A stretch of 64,000 nt of DNA from Ewingella allii (GCF_044430645.1 NZ_JAWUDN010000005.1:62001-126000); one strand, 5' to 3'. Counted from the stretch's first letter, positions 45,000 through 53,467 are shown. A program made the numbers and translations. The notes: generated by a model not told the origin, from the sequence alone.

Positions 45000-45452
45000 C
45001 TATGCTGTGGTGAGCTTTTTGCTCAGGAAATAGCGGGTATGCGTGGTGGATTCCCCCTGCGGCGCCCGCGCGTCTTCAATGTAATCTTCCAGCGTCATCT
45101 GCACGCTGTAACCCATACGCTCGTAGAACGGGCGGGCCTGGAAACTAAAGGTATCCACCAGTGAGTACAGGCAGCCGCGGGCTTTGGCTTCTTCTTCGGC
45201 TTCGCTGATAAGCTGCGTGCCGACATCTTTTCCGCGCAGGGACTCATCCACCCACAGCATCTGGATGTACATCCACTTCCCGACGGTTTCCGCCACGATA
45301 CCGGCCTGTTTTTTGCCGTGTTCATCTTCGACAAAAATACCCAGCTCACGGAGTTTAGGCCGGTGAATAAAATTGAGATTGAAAGTGCGGAGGGCCGTTT
45401 TTATTTCGTCGACATCATCGGCCGTCGGTGCTGCGGTGAGGCGTGTTTTCAT
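45000..45452 (-). CDS. GNAT acetyltransferase, paralogue B
   Basis: A 150-residue acetyltransferase (DESLRGKDVGTQLISEAEEEA; FSFQARPFYERMGYSVQ) and the first gene of the GNAT-exporter-GNAT series. See the 43896 gene for the shared blocks. The two are likely products of a local duplication that has since diverged, with the exporter between them. Confidence 0.85.
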   Translation of the reverse strand: MKTRLTAAPTADDVDEIKTALRTFNLNFIHRPKLRELGIFVEDEHGKKQAGIVAETVGKWMYIQMLWVDESLRGKDVGTQLISEAEEEAKARGCLYSLVDTFSFQARPFYERMGYSVQMTLEDYIEDARAPQGESTTHTRYFLSKKLTTA

Positions 45453-45568
45453 GGCGGTTCCCTTTGCTGAAAAAATGACAGTCCAGAATAGTAACCGGCC
45501 TTGAGGGATGCAATGGGAAGCGTAAAGAAAGTCTTAAAGTGAGATCAGGAGAGTGTCTGATAATCATG

Positions 45569-45613
45569 ACAAAAGCCTGTGGAATGCGCCGCTAAGACGC
45601 TTTCCACAGGCTT
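45569..45613 (-). terminator. Intrinsic terminator of the DUF1471 gene
   Basis: Long stem: AAGCCTGTGGAA (45573-45584) pairs with TTCCACAGGCTT (45602-45613), with a further GCG/CGC inside. On the minus strand the stem runs into a short T-run. Confidence 0.85.
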
Positions 45614-45649
45614 CTTGATTTCTGAGGGTATTAACTGACTGGCGAGAGC

Positions 45650-45907
45650 TTATTTGTAGATTTCAGCGTCGGCGTGCAGGCGGTTATTACCGGTCACGGA
45701 GATGATGCGGTAAGAAGAGGCACCAGCATCACTTGCCTGAGCTGCCAGTTTGCTTTCCAGACCACCAATAGTGGTTGGGCCAGAGGCAGAAATCACGCCC
45801 AGTTTTTGTTGACCGTCCATCGGCTGACTCACCTGCTGAGCAGCAAAACTACCGAAAGAAATCAGAGAAAGGGTTGCAGCTACAGCAAAAATTTTGACGT
45901 TTTTCAT
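45650..45907 (-). CDS. DUF1471 periplasmic stress protein (YdgH/BhsA/McbA family)
   Basis: An 85-residue secreted protein: signal peptide cut after SFGSFA, then a DUF1471 domain (GQQKLGVISASG, SYRIISVTGNNRLHADAEIYK). Members such as BhsA, McbA and YhcN respond to acid, oxidative and biofilm-related stress. Start MKNVKIFAVAATLS at 45907; an extension to 46015 has no homology. Monocistronic. Confidence 0.88.
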   Translation of the reverse strand: MKNVKIFAVAATLSLISFGSFAAQQVSQPMDGQQKLGVISASGPTTIGGLESKLAAQASDAGASSYRIISVTGNNRLHADAEIYK

Positions 45908-46315
45908 GATGTATATTCCATTCAGGTTATTAGACAGAAAGGTGATTGCCTTTCGATGTGTGAATAATAGGCCTGTAGTGGGCAGATGAAAAACGGATTG
46001 ATTTGAGAATGTCATTCAAAAAATTAGTTGAATATTTTACGCTAATTTACAGCCGACTGCGAGAGGTTGACAATGGGGGTTCTGGCGTTGACACCGGTTT
46101 AAAAACACAGCACAAACTGACGCTTTATTACCCTTCCTGCTGATTTTGGGCGAGTTTCTGGTTTTCTGCTACCCTATAAGTGCAGTGGAAGAAAAAGCCG
46201 TCTCTGGTGGAATTTCAGCAGGCGATCATGCGAGGAGCAACCTCCTTCGCACTTGTTTAGCCACATTGGCTCAACAATATTCACGGTACGGAAATTTATT
46301 TGGAGGAGTCGAAAA
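45908..46315. other. Divergent regulatory region between the DUF1471 gene and glsB
   Basis: About 408 bases without a credible gene. Two TTGACA hexamers occur (about 46068 and 46094), and a CTATAAG (46174-46180) upstream of glsB resembles a stationary-phase -10. The leader of about 140 bases before glsB holds no structure that I can identify. Confidence 0.4.
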
Positions 46316-46564
46316 ATGGGAATTTTATCCTGGATTATCTTTGGTCTGATTGCAGGTATCTTGGCGAAATGGATCATGCCGGGTAAAGATGGTGGCGGGT
46401 TCATCCTGACCGTGGTTCTTGGTGTTGTCGGTGCCGTCGTCGGTGGTTACATCAGTACATTGTTTGGTTTTGGCCGCGTGGACGGTTTCAACTTCGGCAG
46501 CTTCGTCGTCGCCGTGATCGGTGCGCTGGTCGTGCTGTTTATCTATCGCAAAGTTCGCAGTTGA
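46316..46564 (+). CDS. GlsB/YeaQ/YmgE family membrane protein
   Basis: An 82-residue protein with three hydrophobic, glycine-rich segments (IIFGLIAGILAKWIMPGKDGGG, LTVVLGVVGAVVGGY, VVAVIGALVVLFI), the transglycosylase-associated family. Members are stress-induced inner-membrane proteins of unclear function. ATG 46316 follows GGAGGAG; an upstream ATG at 46253 is rejected. It ends in the first of the two identical terminators. Confidence 0.88.
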   Translation: MGILSWIIFGLIAGILAKWIMPGKDGGGFILTVVLGVVGAVVGGYISTLFGFGRVDGFNFGSFVVAVIGALVVLFIYRKVRS

Positions 46565-46588
46565 TAACACCTCCCTAGAATATTTCTA

Positions 46589-46622
46589 AAAAAGCCGCGT
46601 TGAACGCGGCTTTTTTGTGTCT
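46589..46622 (+). repeat. 34-bp direct repeat, copy A (terminator of glsB)
   Basis: A terminator (GCCGCG-TTGAA-CGCGGC with flanking A and T runs) plus six following bases. All 34 bases recur exactly at 47332-47365. The bases outside both copies differ. Together they bracket the MazEF module (743-base period). Confidence 0.92.
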
Positions 46623-46697
46623 TGAAATCACCCCTCAAGCTTCTCCCACCCATTACCCTGTATAAACATTGTTGACACCGAGAGGGCTTTGTCTCAC

Positions 46698-46718
46698 AGT
46701 ATCATCATTGTTGATACT
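46698..46718. promoter_or_regulatory. Inverted repeat, probable MazE operator
   Basis: AGTATCA-N7-TGATACT, perfect arms, ending 16 bases before the mazE ATG, with a TTGACA (46672-46677) upstream. Position and symmetry fit autoregulation by the antitoxin or toxin-antitoxin complex. Confidence 0.7.
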
Positions 46719-46734
46719 TCCTTGAGGAAAATCT

Positions 46735-46980
46735 ATGCCGCAGGTCATTGTGAAAAAATGGGGAAATAGCCCTTCTGTGCGCCTACCGGTCGCTATCATG
46801 GAAGCAGCTTCTCTCAAGGTCGATGATACTGTCGAGATTGCAGTAGAAGACGGCAAAATCATCATCGTCCCAGTCCGTGCTAAAACCTATTCACTCGATT
46901 CCCTTCTGGGGGGAGTGACGGAAAGCAATATGCATGAAGAGGTAGATTTTGGCTCCCCGACAGGCCGAGAGGTGTTGTGA
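46735..46980 (+). CDS. mazE: MazE/ChpS-family antitoxin
   Basis: An 81-residue antitoxin with an N-terminal AbrB/MazE DNA-binding fold (QVIVKKWGNSPSVRLPVAIMEAASLKVDDTVEI) and an acidic C-terminal tail (ESNMHEEVDFG) that would block the toxin. CTTGAGG lies before ATG 46735. The toxin ATG comes one base after its TGA, so the pair is coupled. Confidence 0.92.
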   Translation: MPQVIVKKWGNSPSVRLPVAIMEAASLKVDDTVEIAVEDGKIIIVPVRAKTYSLDSLLGGVTESNMHEEVDFGSPTGREVL

Positions 46981-46981
46981 C

Positions 46982-47317
46982 ATGGTGAAGCCTTTTATTC
47001 CTGATGCCGGAGATATCATCTGGCTGGACTTTGACCCACAAGCCGGTCACGAACAGGCCGGGCACAGGCCCGCTGTCGTTCTGAGTCCTGCTGCATATAA
47101 TGATCGAGTGGGGTTGCTGCTGTGCTGCCCGATGACCACCAAGATAAAAGGCTACCCTTTCGAGGTATTAATTGCTGGCACTAGGCAGAGCGCGGTGTTG
47201 TCAGATCAGATTAAAAGCTTGGACTGGCGTAAAAGAAATGCTGTCAAAAAAGGAACCGTGAGCCTGCTCGAGCTTGATGAAGTCAGAGCAAAGGTAAAAG
47301 CGCTGATTGACGGTTAA
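46982..47317 (+). CDS. mazF: MazF-family mRNA interferase
   Basis: A 111-residue toxin closely resembling E. coli MazF: PDAGDIIWLDFDPQAGHEQAGHRP, the PMTTKIKGYPFEV loop and SDQIKSLDWRKRNA are all conserved. MazF cuts mRNA at short ACA-type sites; specificity here is unknown. It looks intact, unlike the YafQ gene at 5.5 kb. ATG 46982 is chosen over 46949 on homology and coupling to mazE. Confidence 0.93.
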   Translation: MVKPFIPDAGDIIWLDFDPQAGHEQAGHRPAVVLSPAAYNDRVGLLLCCPMTTKIKGYPFEVLIAGTRQSAVLSDQIKSLDWRKRNAVKKGTVSLLELDEVRAKVKALIDG

Positions 47318-47331
47318 CCCTAGCTTTAAGC

Positions 47332-47365
47332 AAAAAGCCGCGTTGAACGCGGCTTTTTTGTGTCT
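47332..47365 (+). repeat. 34-bp direct repeat, copy B (terminator of mazF)
   Basis: Exact copy of 46589-46622, placed 14 bases after the mazF stop. It is also a functional-looking terminator for mazEF and abuts the convergent DUF2442 gene. Confidence 0.92.
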
Positions 47366-47374
47366 GCGAGTGGT

Positions 47375-47773
47375 TTAGGTGACTTTCCGTGGACGCCCGC
47401 CTTTTTTGCCATTCTCACGGCTGGCCTGGGCTTTTACCGCGCTGCGGATCGCGCCATTAATTGAAGCAGCGATCTTTTTCAAATCACTGGCCTCGAACAG
47501 GATTTTTGCTAATAAGCCGGGTAAAAAAATATCGACATCGCAGGCTGGAACGCGCAGGGCTTTGCTGAAACCGTCGACTTCCGCCGCCTGAAGCTGCTCA
47601 GGGGTAGCGTCCTGAAGTTCGTCAATTAAATCAACATTAATCAGGTAACCCACGCCATTGCCATGCATGATCATAAATGCATGTTGCTGAGGCCGATATT
47701 CAACGGAAACCGGTCGGGAAGGCTCGTTGGCAGCCTCTTCCCCGCGTTTTAGCGCGGCTTCAAATTGCGTCAT
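47375..47773 (-). CDS. DUF2442 protein with basic C-terminal tail
   Basis: A 132-residue protein. The core (about 20-90) has the DUF2442 pattern: SVEYRPQQHAFMIMHGNG, ELQDATPEQLQAAEV, then ACDVDIFLPGLLAKILF. The C-terminus NGKKGGRPRK resembles an AT-hook, so DNA binding is possible. DUF2442 proteins often pair with a DUF4160 partner in toxin-antitoxin-like loci; no such partner is visible on either side, so this looks like an orphan. The ribosome site at ATG 47773 is weak. Confidence 0.75.
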   Translation of the reverse strand: MTQFEAALKRGEEAANEPSRPVSVEYRPQQHAFMIMHGNGVGYLINVDLIDELQDATPEQLQAAEVDGFSKALRVPACDVDIFLPGLLAKILFEASDLKKIAASINGAIRSAVKAQASRENGKKGGRPRKVT

Positions 47774-47844
47774 TTGTAATCCATAAACCTAGCTGTTAGG
47801 TTTTAGAATAATCTCTTCGTGGCGGCAACGCGAGGAGAATTTGA

Positions 47845-48543
47845 TTAAATCGCCACCAACCCCCGCACGCCTTCGGCTTCCATCTCCTTGCCGCGCCCGC
47901 TTTTAATAATGCTGCCGCGCGACATTACCAAATAGCTGTCGGCCAGCTCGGCGGCGAAATCGTAGAACTGCTCGACCAGCAGGATCGCCATATCGCCCTG
48001 AGCAGCAAGCTGCTTGATAACGGCGCCGATCTCCTTAATCACCGAGGGTTGAATCCCCTCGGTAGGTTCGTCGAGGATCAACAAGCTCGGTTTACAGGCC
48101 AGCGCCCGGCCAATCGCCAACTGCTGTTGTTGGCCGCCGGACAGATCGCCGCCGCGTCGATGCTTCATCTCCAGCAATACTGGGAACAGGTGATAGATGT
48201 GGTCTGGCACCTGTTTGGCTTGGCTACCGGGAAAGCGCGACAGGCCCATCAGCAGATTTTCCTCCACCGTCAGGCGCGGAAAAATATCGCGACCCTGCGG
48301 GACATAGGCAATGCCCGCCTGCACCCGCTGGTGGGGTTTACGGCCATTAATGGTTTCTCCCTGCCAGTTGATGGTGCCGGACTTGGCCGGGATCAGCCCC
48401 ATTAGACATTTCAGCAGCGTGGTTTTGCCGACGCCGTTGCGGCCGAGCAGGCAGGTGACTTCGCCGATTTTCGCCTCGAAGCTTAACCCGCGCAGAATGT
48501 GGCTTCCGCCGTAAAACTGATTCAGTTCATTGACTTGCAGCAT
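47845..48543 (-). CDS. urtE: Urea ABC transporter ATP-binding subunit UrtE
   Basis: A 232-residue ABC ATPase of the branched-chain amino acid/urea type. Walker A GRNGVGKTT, signature LSGGQQQQ and Walker B LLILDEPTEG are intact. It powers urea import with UrtD at the inner membrane. Last gene of the leftward urea operon; GAGGAA precedes ATG 48543, 15 bases after urtD. Confidence 0.95.
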   Translation of the reverse strand: MLQVNELNQFYGGSHILRGLSFEAKIGEVTCLLGRNGVGKTTLLKCLMGLIPAKSGTINWQGETINGRKPHQRVQAGIAYVPQGRDIFPRLTVEENLLMGLSRFPGSQAKQVPDHIYHLFPVLLEMKHRRGGDLSGGQQQQLAIGRALACKPSLLILDEPTEGIQPSVIKEIGAVIKQLAAQGDMAILLVEQFYDFAAELADSYLVMSRGSIIKSGRGKEMEAEGVRGLVAI

Positions 48544-48558
48544 ACTGGTTCCTCAGTT

Positions 48559-49365
48559 TTAGCGTCCCAAATAGACTTCAATAACCTGCTCGTTGGCCTG
48601 CACCTGTTGCAAGGAGCCTTCCGCCAGCACTTGACCTTGATGCAGCACGGTGACGTGGTCGGCGATGCTCTCCACGAACCCCATGTCGTGCTCGACCACC
48701 ATCAGCGAGTGCTTGCCCGCCAGCTGCTTGAACAGCTCGGCGGTATATTCGGTTTCGGCGTCGGTCATCCCGGCGGCGGGCTCGTCGAGCAGCAGCAGGT
48801 GCGGTTCTTGCACCAGCAGCATGCCGATTTCCAGAAACTGCTTCTGTCCGTGAGACAGCAACCCCGCCAGCCGATGGCGCTCACCGGCAAGGCGCAGCGT
48901 CGCCAGCATTTCGTCAATTCTGTCGCGCTGTTCGCTGTTCAGTTTGGCGCGCAGACAGGCCCACACCGACTTATTGGTTTTCTGGGCGATCTCAAGGTTT
49001 TCGAACACGGTTAAAGCTTCAAACACCGTCGGTTTCTGAAATTTCCGCCCAATGCCTGATTGCGCAATTCGCACAGGATCTAGCTGCGTCAGGTCAGTGG
49101 TCTGGTCGTAAAATACCCGGCCACTCTGCGGCTTGGTTTTGCCGGTGATCACGTCCATCAGGGTGGTTTTCCCCGCGCCATTAGGGCCAATTACGCAGCG
49201 CAGCTCGCCCACGCCGATGCGCAATGACAGGTTGGTCAGCGCCTTAAAGCCGTCGAAGCTGACATTGATGTTTTCCAGCAGCAAAACCGGGTCGGTCTGC
49301 TGACGAAAACGGTCAGACGGATAGGATTGCGTGAACAGCTCTTCGGTCATAGTCATTGAATTCAT
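48559..49365 (-). CDS. urtD: Urea ABC transporter ATP-binding subunit UrtD
   Basis: A 268-residue ABC ATPase with Walker A GPNGAGKTT, signature LSHGQKQ and Walker B LLLLDEPAAGM. It partners UrtE. Its ATG overlaps the urtC stop by four bases, so translation is coupled. A later in-frame Met (MTMTEELF) is an alternative start. Confidence 0.95.
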   Translation of the reverse strand: MNSMTMTEELFTQSYPSDRFRQQTDPVLLLENINVSFDGFKALTNLSLRIGVGELRCVIGPNGAGKTTLMDVITGKTKPQSGRVFYDQTTDLTQLDPVRIAQSGIGRKFQKPTVFEALTVFENLEIAQKTNKSVWACLRAKLNSEQRDRIDEMLATLRLAGERHRLAGLLSHGQKQFLEIGMLLVQEPHLLLLDEPAAGMTDAETEYTAELFKQLAGKHSLMVVEHDMGFVESIADHVTVLHQGQVLAEGSLQQVQANEQVIEVYLGR

Positions 49366-50438
49366 GAGGATTTCCTCTTACGCAGCAATCCAATCACGCC
49401 CTGCGGCAGGAACAGCGTCACCAGAATAAACATGCCACCGAGGATAAATTGCCAATACTCGGGAATCGCCACGGTGAACCAGCTTTTCGCGCCGTTGACG
49501 ATCCCCGCGCCGAGAATTGGGCCGATCAGCGTGCCGCGCCCGCCGAGGGCCACCCAGATTGCAGCTTCGATTGAGTTGGTCGGCGACATCTCGCTTGGGT
49601 TGATAATGCCCACTTGCGGCACGTACAGCGCCCCGGCGATGCCACACAGCATGGCGGAAACCGTCCAGACGAACAGCTTGAAGCCCTTCGGGTCATAGCC
49701 GCAGAAGATCAATCGGTTTTCGGCGTCGCGCACGGCGGTTAGCACCCGGCCATATTTGCTGCGCGCCAGGGCGAAACCCAGTGCCAGACTGGCGGCGAGT
49801 ACGATAACGGTCATCAAAAATAGGCCGATGCGCGTGCCGGTTGCCGTGACCTGAAAGCCGAGCAGGGTAGTGAAACCGGTGAAGCCGTTGTTGCCGCCGA
49901 ACCCGGTTTCATTGCGAAAGAACAGCAGCATGCCCGCGTAGGTCAGCGCCTGCGTCATGATCGAGAAGTAGACGCCTTTGATTTTCGAGCGAAAAGCGAA
50001 GTAGCCGAAGACAAATGCCAGCGCGCCCGGCACTAATACAATCAAGCACAGCGCCCAGGCAAAATGCTGGGTTCCGGCCCAAAACCACGGCAGCTCGCTC
50101 CACGAGAGGAATGACATAAAGTCCGGCAGGCCGCTGCCCGCCGCCTGACGCATCAGGTACATGCCCATGGCGTAGCCGCCGAGGGCGAAAAACAGGCCGT
50201 GGCCGAGGGAGAGCAAACCGGCATAGCCCCACACCAGATCGAGGGCGATCGCGACGATCGCGTAACACAGGATCTTGCCGACCAGCGTCAGCGTGTAGGT
50301 GGAGACCGCCAGCGGGTTAGTCGCTGGCAGTAATGCCAGAAAAGGCATGATAATCAGCGCAATAAACACCAGCGCGCCAATCGTCAGGGCGGCTTTCGGC
50401 GCTTTTTGTGCGCCAGTAACAGTGAGCGGTTGATTCAT
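49362..50438 (-). CDS. urtC: Urea ABC transporter permease UrtC
   Basis: A 358-residue inner-membrane permease of the LivM type (DLVWGYAGLLSLGHGLFFALGGYAMGMYLMR, the EAA-like YGRVLTAVRDAENRLIFCGYD loop, ALGGRGTLIGPILGA). It forms the channel with UrtB. Its start overlaps the urtB stop by one base. Confidence 0.95.
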   Translation of the reverse strand: MNQPLTVTGAQKAPKAALTIGALVFIALIIMPFLALLPATNPLAVSTYTLTLVGKILCYAIVAIALDLVWGYAGLLSLGHGLFFALGGYAMGMYLMRQAAGSGLPDFMSFLSWSELPWFWAGTQHFAWALCLIVLVPGALAFVFGYFAFRSKIKGVYFSIMTQALTYAGMLLFFRNETGFGGNNGFTGFTTLLGFQVTATGTRIGLFLMTVIVLAASLALGFALARSKYGRVLTAVRDAENRLIFCGYDPKGFKLFVWTVSAMLCGIAGALYVPQVGIINPSEMSPTNSIEAAIWVALGGRGTLIGPILGAGIVNGAKSWFTVAIPEYWQFILGGMFILVTLFLPQGVIGLLRKRKSS

Positions 50439-52015
50439 CAGTCGATCACCCTGCCTTTAAAGGCGAAGAGTCCCTGTGGACGTTTTTGAATAAACAGAAT
50501 AATCAGCGCGAGGATCAGGATTTTCCCCAGAACCGCACCGATCTCCGGCTCAAGAATTTTGTTCACAATGCCCAGACCAAAGGCGGCCACCACCGTGCCT
50601 GCCAATTGGCCCACGCCGCCGAGCACCACCACTAAGAATGAGTCGATGATGTAGCCCTGACCCAGCTCCGGGCCGACGTTACTCAGCTGCGACAGCGCCA
50701 CGCCGCCCAGCCCGGCAATGCCGGAGCCGAGGCCGAAGGCCAGCATATCTACGCGGCCCGTGGGCACGCCGCAGCAGGCCGCCATGGCGCGGTTTTGCGT
50801 CACGGCGCGCACATTCATCCCCAGACGGGTTTTGTTCAGCAGCAGCCAGGTCAGGGCCAGCACCAGCAGCACGAAGATGATCACCGCGATGCGGTTATAC
50901 GGCAGCACCAGATTCGGCAGCAGCTGGATACCGCCCGACAGCCAGCCGGGGTTGGCGACTTCGACGTTTTGCGCGCCAAAGAGTACCCGCACCGCCTGAA
51001 TCAAAATCAGGCTGATACCCCAGGTAGCCAGCAGGGTTTCCAGCGGGCGACCGTATAAATGGCGGATCACCGTGCGCTCCAGCGCCATGCCAATTCCAGC
51101 AGTAATAAAGAAGGCCACCGGCAGCGCGACCAGGGGGTAGAGCGCCAGCAGGCCCGGCGCGTAGTGCTCAAACAGCGACTGAACCATATAAGTGGAGTAG
51201 GAGCCGAGCATCAGCATTTCGCCATGGGCCATGTTGATCACCCCCAGCAGGCCGTAGGTTATCGCCAGACCCAGCGCCGCCAGCAGCAAAATCGAGCCGA
51301 GCGACAGGCCGGTAAACGCCTGACCAATCAGGTCGCCGATCAGCAAACGGTGCTCAACGGCTTTCAGGCTGGCCTGCGCGGCTTTGCGCACATTGGCGTC
51401 GGCTTCGGTTTTCGGGTCAGTCAGCGCCTGAAGGCGACCCTGCGTGTCTGGGTCCCCTGAAGCGCCCAGCAGCTCGACGGCTTTCAGCCGCACCTGCGGG
51501 TTAGCATCGGCGAGCTGCAAATTCGCCAGCGCGATATTCAGGGCATCATGCACAGCAGGGTCTTTTTCCAGCGCCAGACGATGGGTCAGCAGCGGCAGCT
51601 GGTCCGCCTGCGCCTCGCGCTGCAAGGATTTGGCCGCCTGTAGCCGCACATTGTTGTCAGTGCTGACCAGACGATGCGCCGACAGCGCGTTGGCAATCAA
51701 AATGCGTAAACGGTTGTTGAGCCAAACCTTTTTGCTGTCGCCCTGCGGCTTGGCATCGCCATCTAGCGGGGTCAGCGCGTCGCCCTGTTGCACAAAGGCG
51801 TGTTTGGCGTCGTCGATCACCACATTTTCCTGCTTCAGCCCCTCCAGCAGTGGTAAACGCTCCGGCTGCGGGTCGGCGGCCCACTGCTGTAATAACGTGG
51901 CTTGCTGGCTGCGATTGGCCGCCGCAAAGTCATTGGCCGCCCCGGCCTGAGCCAGCAGCGGCAGGCAACAAAGCAGGAAAAGCAGTGTCCTGAGGTTAAA
52001 TAAAAGTGTCGTCAT
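50438..52015 (-). CDS. urtB: Urea ABC transporter permease UrtB
   Basis: A 525-residue permease. A signal-like N-terminus (ending LLAQAGA) and an N-terminal helical-repeat region of about 200 residues, typical of UrtB, precede the LivH-type membrane domain (GLLGVINMAHGEMLMLGSYSTYM, QNRAMAACCGVPTGRVD, VVLGGVGQLAGTVV). ATG 52015 (MTTLLFN) is chosen over an in-frame start at 52111, which would read through the intergenic hairpin. The 142-base gap to urtA is the longest within the operon. Confidence 0.93.
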   Translation of the reverse strand: MTTLLFNLRTLLFLLCCLPLLAQAGAANDFAAANRSQQATLLQQWAADPQPERLPLLEGLKQENVVIDDAKHAFVQQGDALTPLDGDAKPQGDSKKVWLNNRLRILIANALSAHRLVSTDNNVRLQAAKSLQREAQADQLPLLTHRLALEKDPAVHDALNIALANLQLADANPQVRLKAVELLGASGDPDTQGRLQALTDPKTEADANVRKAAQASLKAVEHRLLIGDLIGQAFTGLSLGSILLLAALGLAITYGLLGVINMAHGEMLMLGSYSTYMVQSLFEHYAPGLLALYPLVALPVAFFITAGIGMALERTVIRHLYGRPLETLLATWGISLILIQAVRVLFGAQNVEVANPGWLSGGIQLLPNLVLPYNRIAVIIFVLLVLALTWLLLNKTRLGMNVRAVTQNRAMAACCGVPTGRVDMLAFGLGSGIAGLGGVALSQLSNVGPELGQGYIIDSFLVVVLGGVGQLAGTVVAAFGLGIVNKILEPEIGAVLGKILILALIILFIQKRPQGLFAFKGRVID

Positions 52016-52123
52016 GGTGTTTTCCCGTTGCCCAAAGTTATCGCTAGCATGCTCCCTCGCCTTTTTAAGCAGAGGACAGAGGTGAGGTTTATCACTTCGG
52101 ATGGAAACCACCCCTCATCCCAG

Positions 52124-52147
52124 CCTTCTCCCCGTGAAGGGAGAAGG
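52124..52147. repeat. Intergenic hairpin between urtA and urtB
   Basis: CCTTCTCCC (52124-52132) and GGGAGAAGG (52139-52147) around CGTGAA. Same style as the 782 and 14475 hairpins. Lying after urtA, it could protect the urtA message so that the binding protein is made in excess over the permease. Confidence 0.6.
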
Positions 52148-52157
52148 AGCAATCAAA

Positions 52158-53426
52158 TCAATTAGTGCTTTTCACCGGGGTGTCAGGCTTTTTGTCGTTA
52201 CCGGCGATATACGGGCTCCACGGCTGGGCGCGGATAGGTTTGTCGGTCTGCCATACCACGTTGAACTGGCCGTTGGACTCAATCTCGCCAATCATCACCG
52301 GCTTGTGCAGATGGTGGTTGGTGGCGTCCATGGTCAGCGTGAAGCCAGATGGCGCGGCGAAGGTCTGCCCGGCCATGGCGGCGCGGACTTTATCGACATC
52401 CGTCGTCCCGGCCTTTTCCACCGCCTGCGCCCACATATGGATACCCACGTAGGTGGCTTCCATCGGGTCATTAGTGACGGCGGTATCGGCGTTCGGCAGC
52501 TTGTGAGCCTTGGCGTAAGCCTTCCACTCGGCGACGAATTTCTTGTTCACCGGGTTATCCACGGATTCGAAGTAGTTCCACGCGGCGAGGTCGCCGACCA
52601 GCGGCTTGGTGTCGATACCGCGCAGCTCTTCTTCCCCCACGGAGAAGGCGACAACCGGCACGTCGGTGGCTTTAACGCCCTGATTTGCCAACTCTTTGTA
52701 GAACGGCACGTTGGAGTCGCCGTTGATGGTGGAGATCACCGCAGTTTTGCCCCCAGCGGAGAATTTCTTAATGTCGGAGACGATAGTCTGGTAATCGCTG
52801 TAGCCGAACGGCGTATAGACTTCCTGAATATCGCTGTCTTTCACCCCTTTCGAGTGCAGGAAGGCGCGCAGGATTTTGTTGGTGGTGCGTGGGTAAACAT
52901 AGTCAGTGCCCAGCAGGAAGAAGCGTTTGGCACCGCCGCCATCTTCGCTCATCAGGTATTCCACCGCCGGAATAGCCTGCTGGTTTGGTGCTGCGCCGGT
53001 GTAGAACACGTTTGGCGACATCTCTTCACCTTCATACTGCACCGGGTAGAACAGCAGGCCGTTCAGCTCTTCGAACACCGGCAACACTGATTTACGCGAT
53101 ACCGATGTCCAACAGCCGAACACCGCCGCCACCTTGTCCTGCGTCAGCAGTTGGCGGGCTTTTTCGGCAAACAGCGGCCAGTTGGAGGCCGGGTCGACCA
53201 CCACCGGTTCGAGCTTTTTACCCAGCACGCCGCCGTGGGCGTTGATGTCGTCAATGGTCATTAGCGCCACGTCTTTCAGCGGCGTTTCAGAAATCGCCAT
53301 GGTGCCGGAGAGCGAGTGCATGATCCCAACCTTGATGGTGTCGGCGGCCTGCGCGCCCCAGGCCAGACCCATGCTGACCACAGTCGCAGAGAGAGCAAAA
53401 GCTTTAATAAAATGTCGACGATGCAT
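52158..53426 (-). CDS. urtA: Urea ABC transporter substrate-binding protein UrtA
   Basis: A 422-residue periplasmic binding protein of the LivJ type. The signal begins MHRRHFIKAFA, a twin-arginine-like motif, and is cut after AQA (mature ADTIKVGIMHSLSGTMAISE). Conserved UrtA blocks: FGCWTSVSRKSVLPVFEE, LFYPVQYEGEE, GTDYVYPRTTNKI. It captures urea for UrtBCDE. It follows the GntR gene by 41 bases. Confidence 0.95.
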   Translation of the reverse strand: MHRRHFIKAFALSATVVSMGLAWGAQAADTIKVGIMHSLSGTMAISETPLKDVALMTIDDINAHGGVLGKKLEPVVVDPASNWPLFAEKARQLLTQDKVAAVFGCWTSVSRKSVLPVFEELNGLLFYPVQYEGEEMSPNVFYTGAAPNQQAIPAVEYLMSEDGGGAKRFFLLGTDYVYPRTTNKILRAFLHSKGVKDSDIQEVYTPFGYSDYQTIVSDIKKFSAGGKTAVISTINGDSNVPFYKELANQGVKATDVPVVAFSVGEEELRGIDTKPLVGDLAAWNYFESVDNPVNKKFVAEWKAYAKAHKLPNADTAVTNDPMEATYVGIHMWAQAVEKAGTTDVDKVRAAMAGQTFAAPSGFTLTMDATNHHLHKPVMIGEIESNGQFNVVWQTDKPIRAQPWSPYIAGNDKKPDTPVKSTN

Positions 53427-53467
53427 AGTAAAACCCCTGTTAGTTATTGGTTTAAGTCGAAAAATTT

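Noticed and set aside
46589..47365. Insertion sequence or integron cassette around mazEF
   Set aside because: The flanking 34-bp copies are direct repeats of a terminator; there is no transposase, no inverted terminal repeats and no attC-like structure.
52101..53090. 329-codon plus-strand open frame opposite urtA
   Set aside because: Antisense to urtA, whose family blocks are all present; the Arg/His/Gly-rich translation matches nothing.
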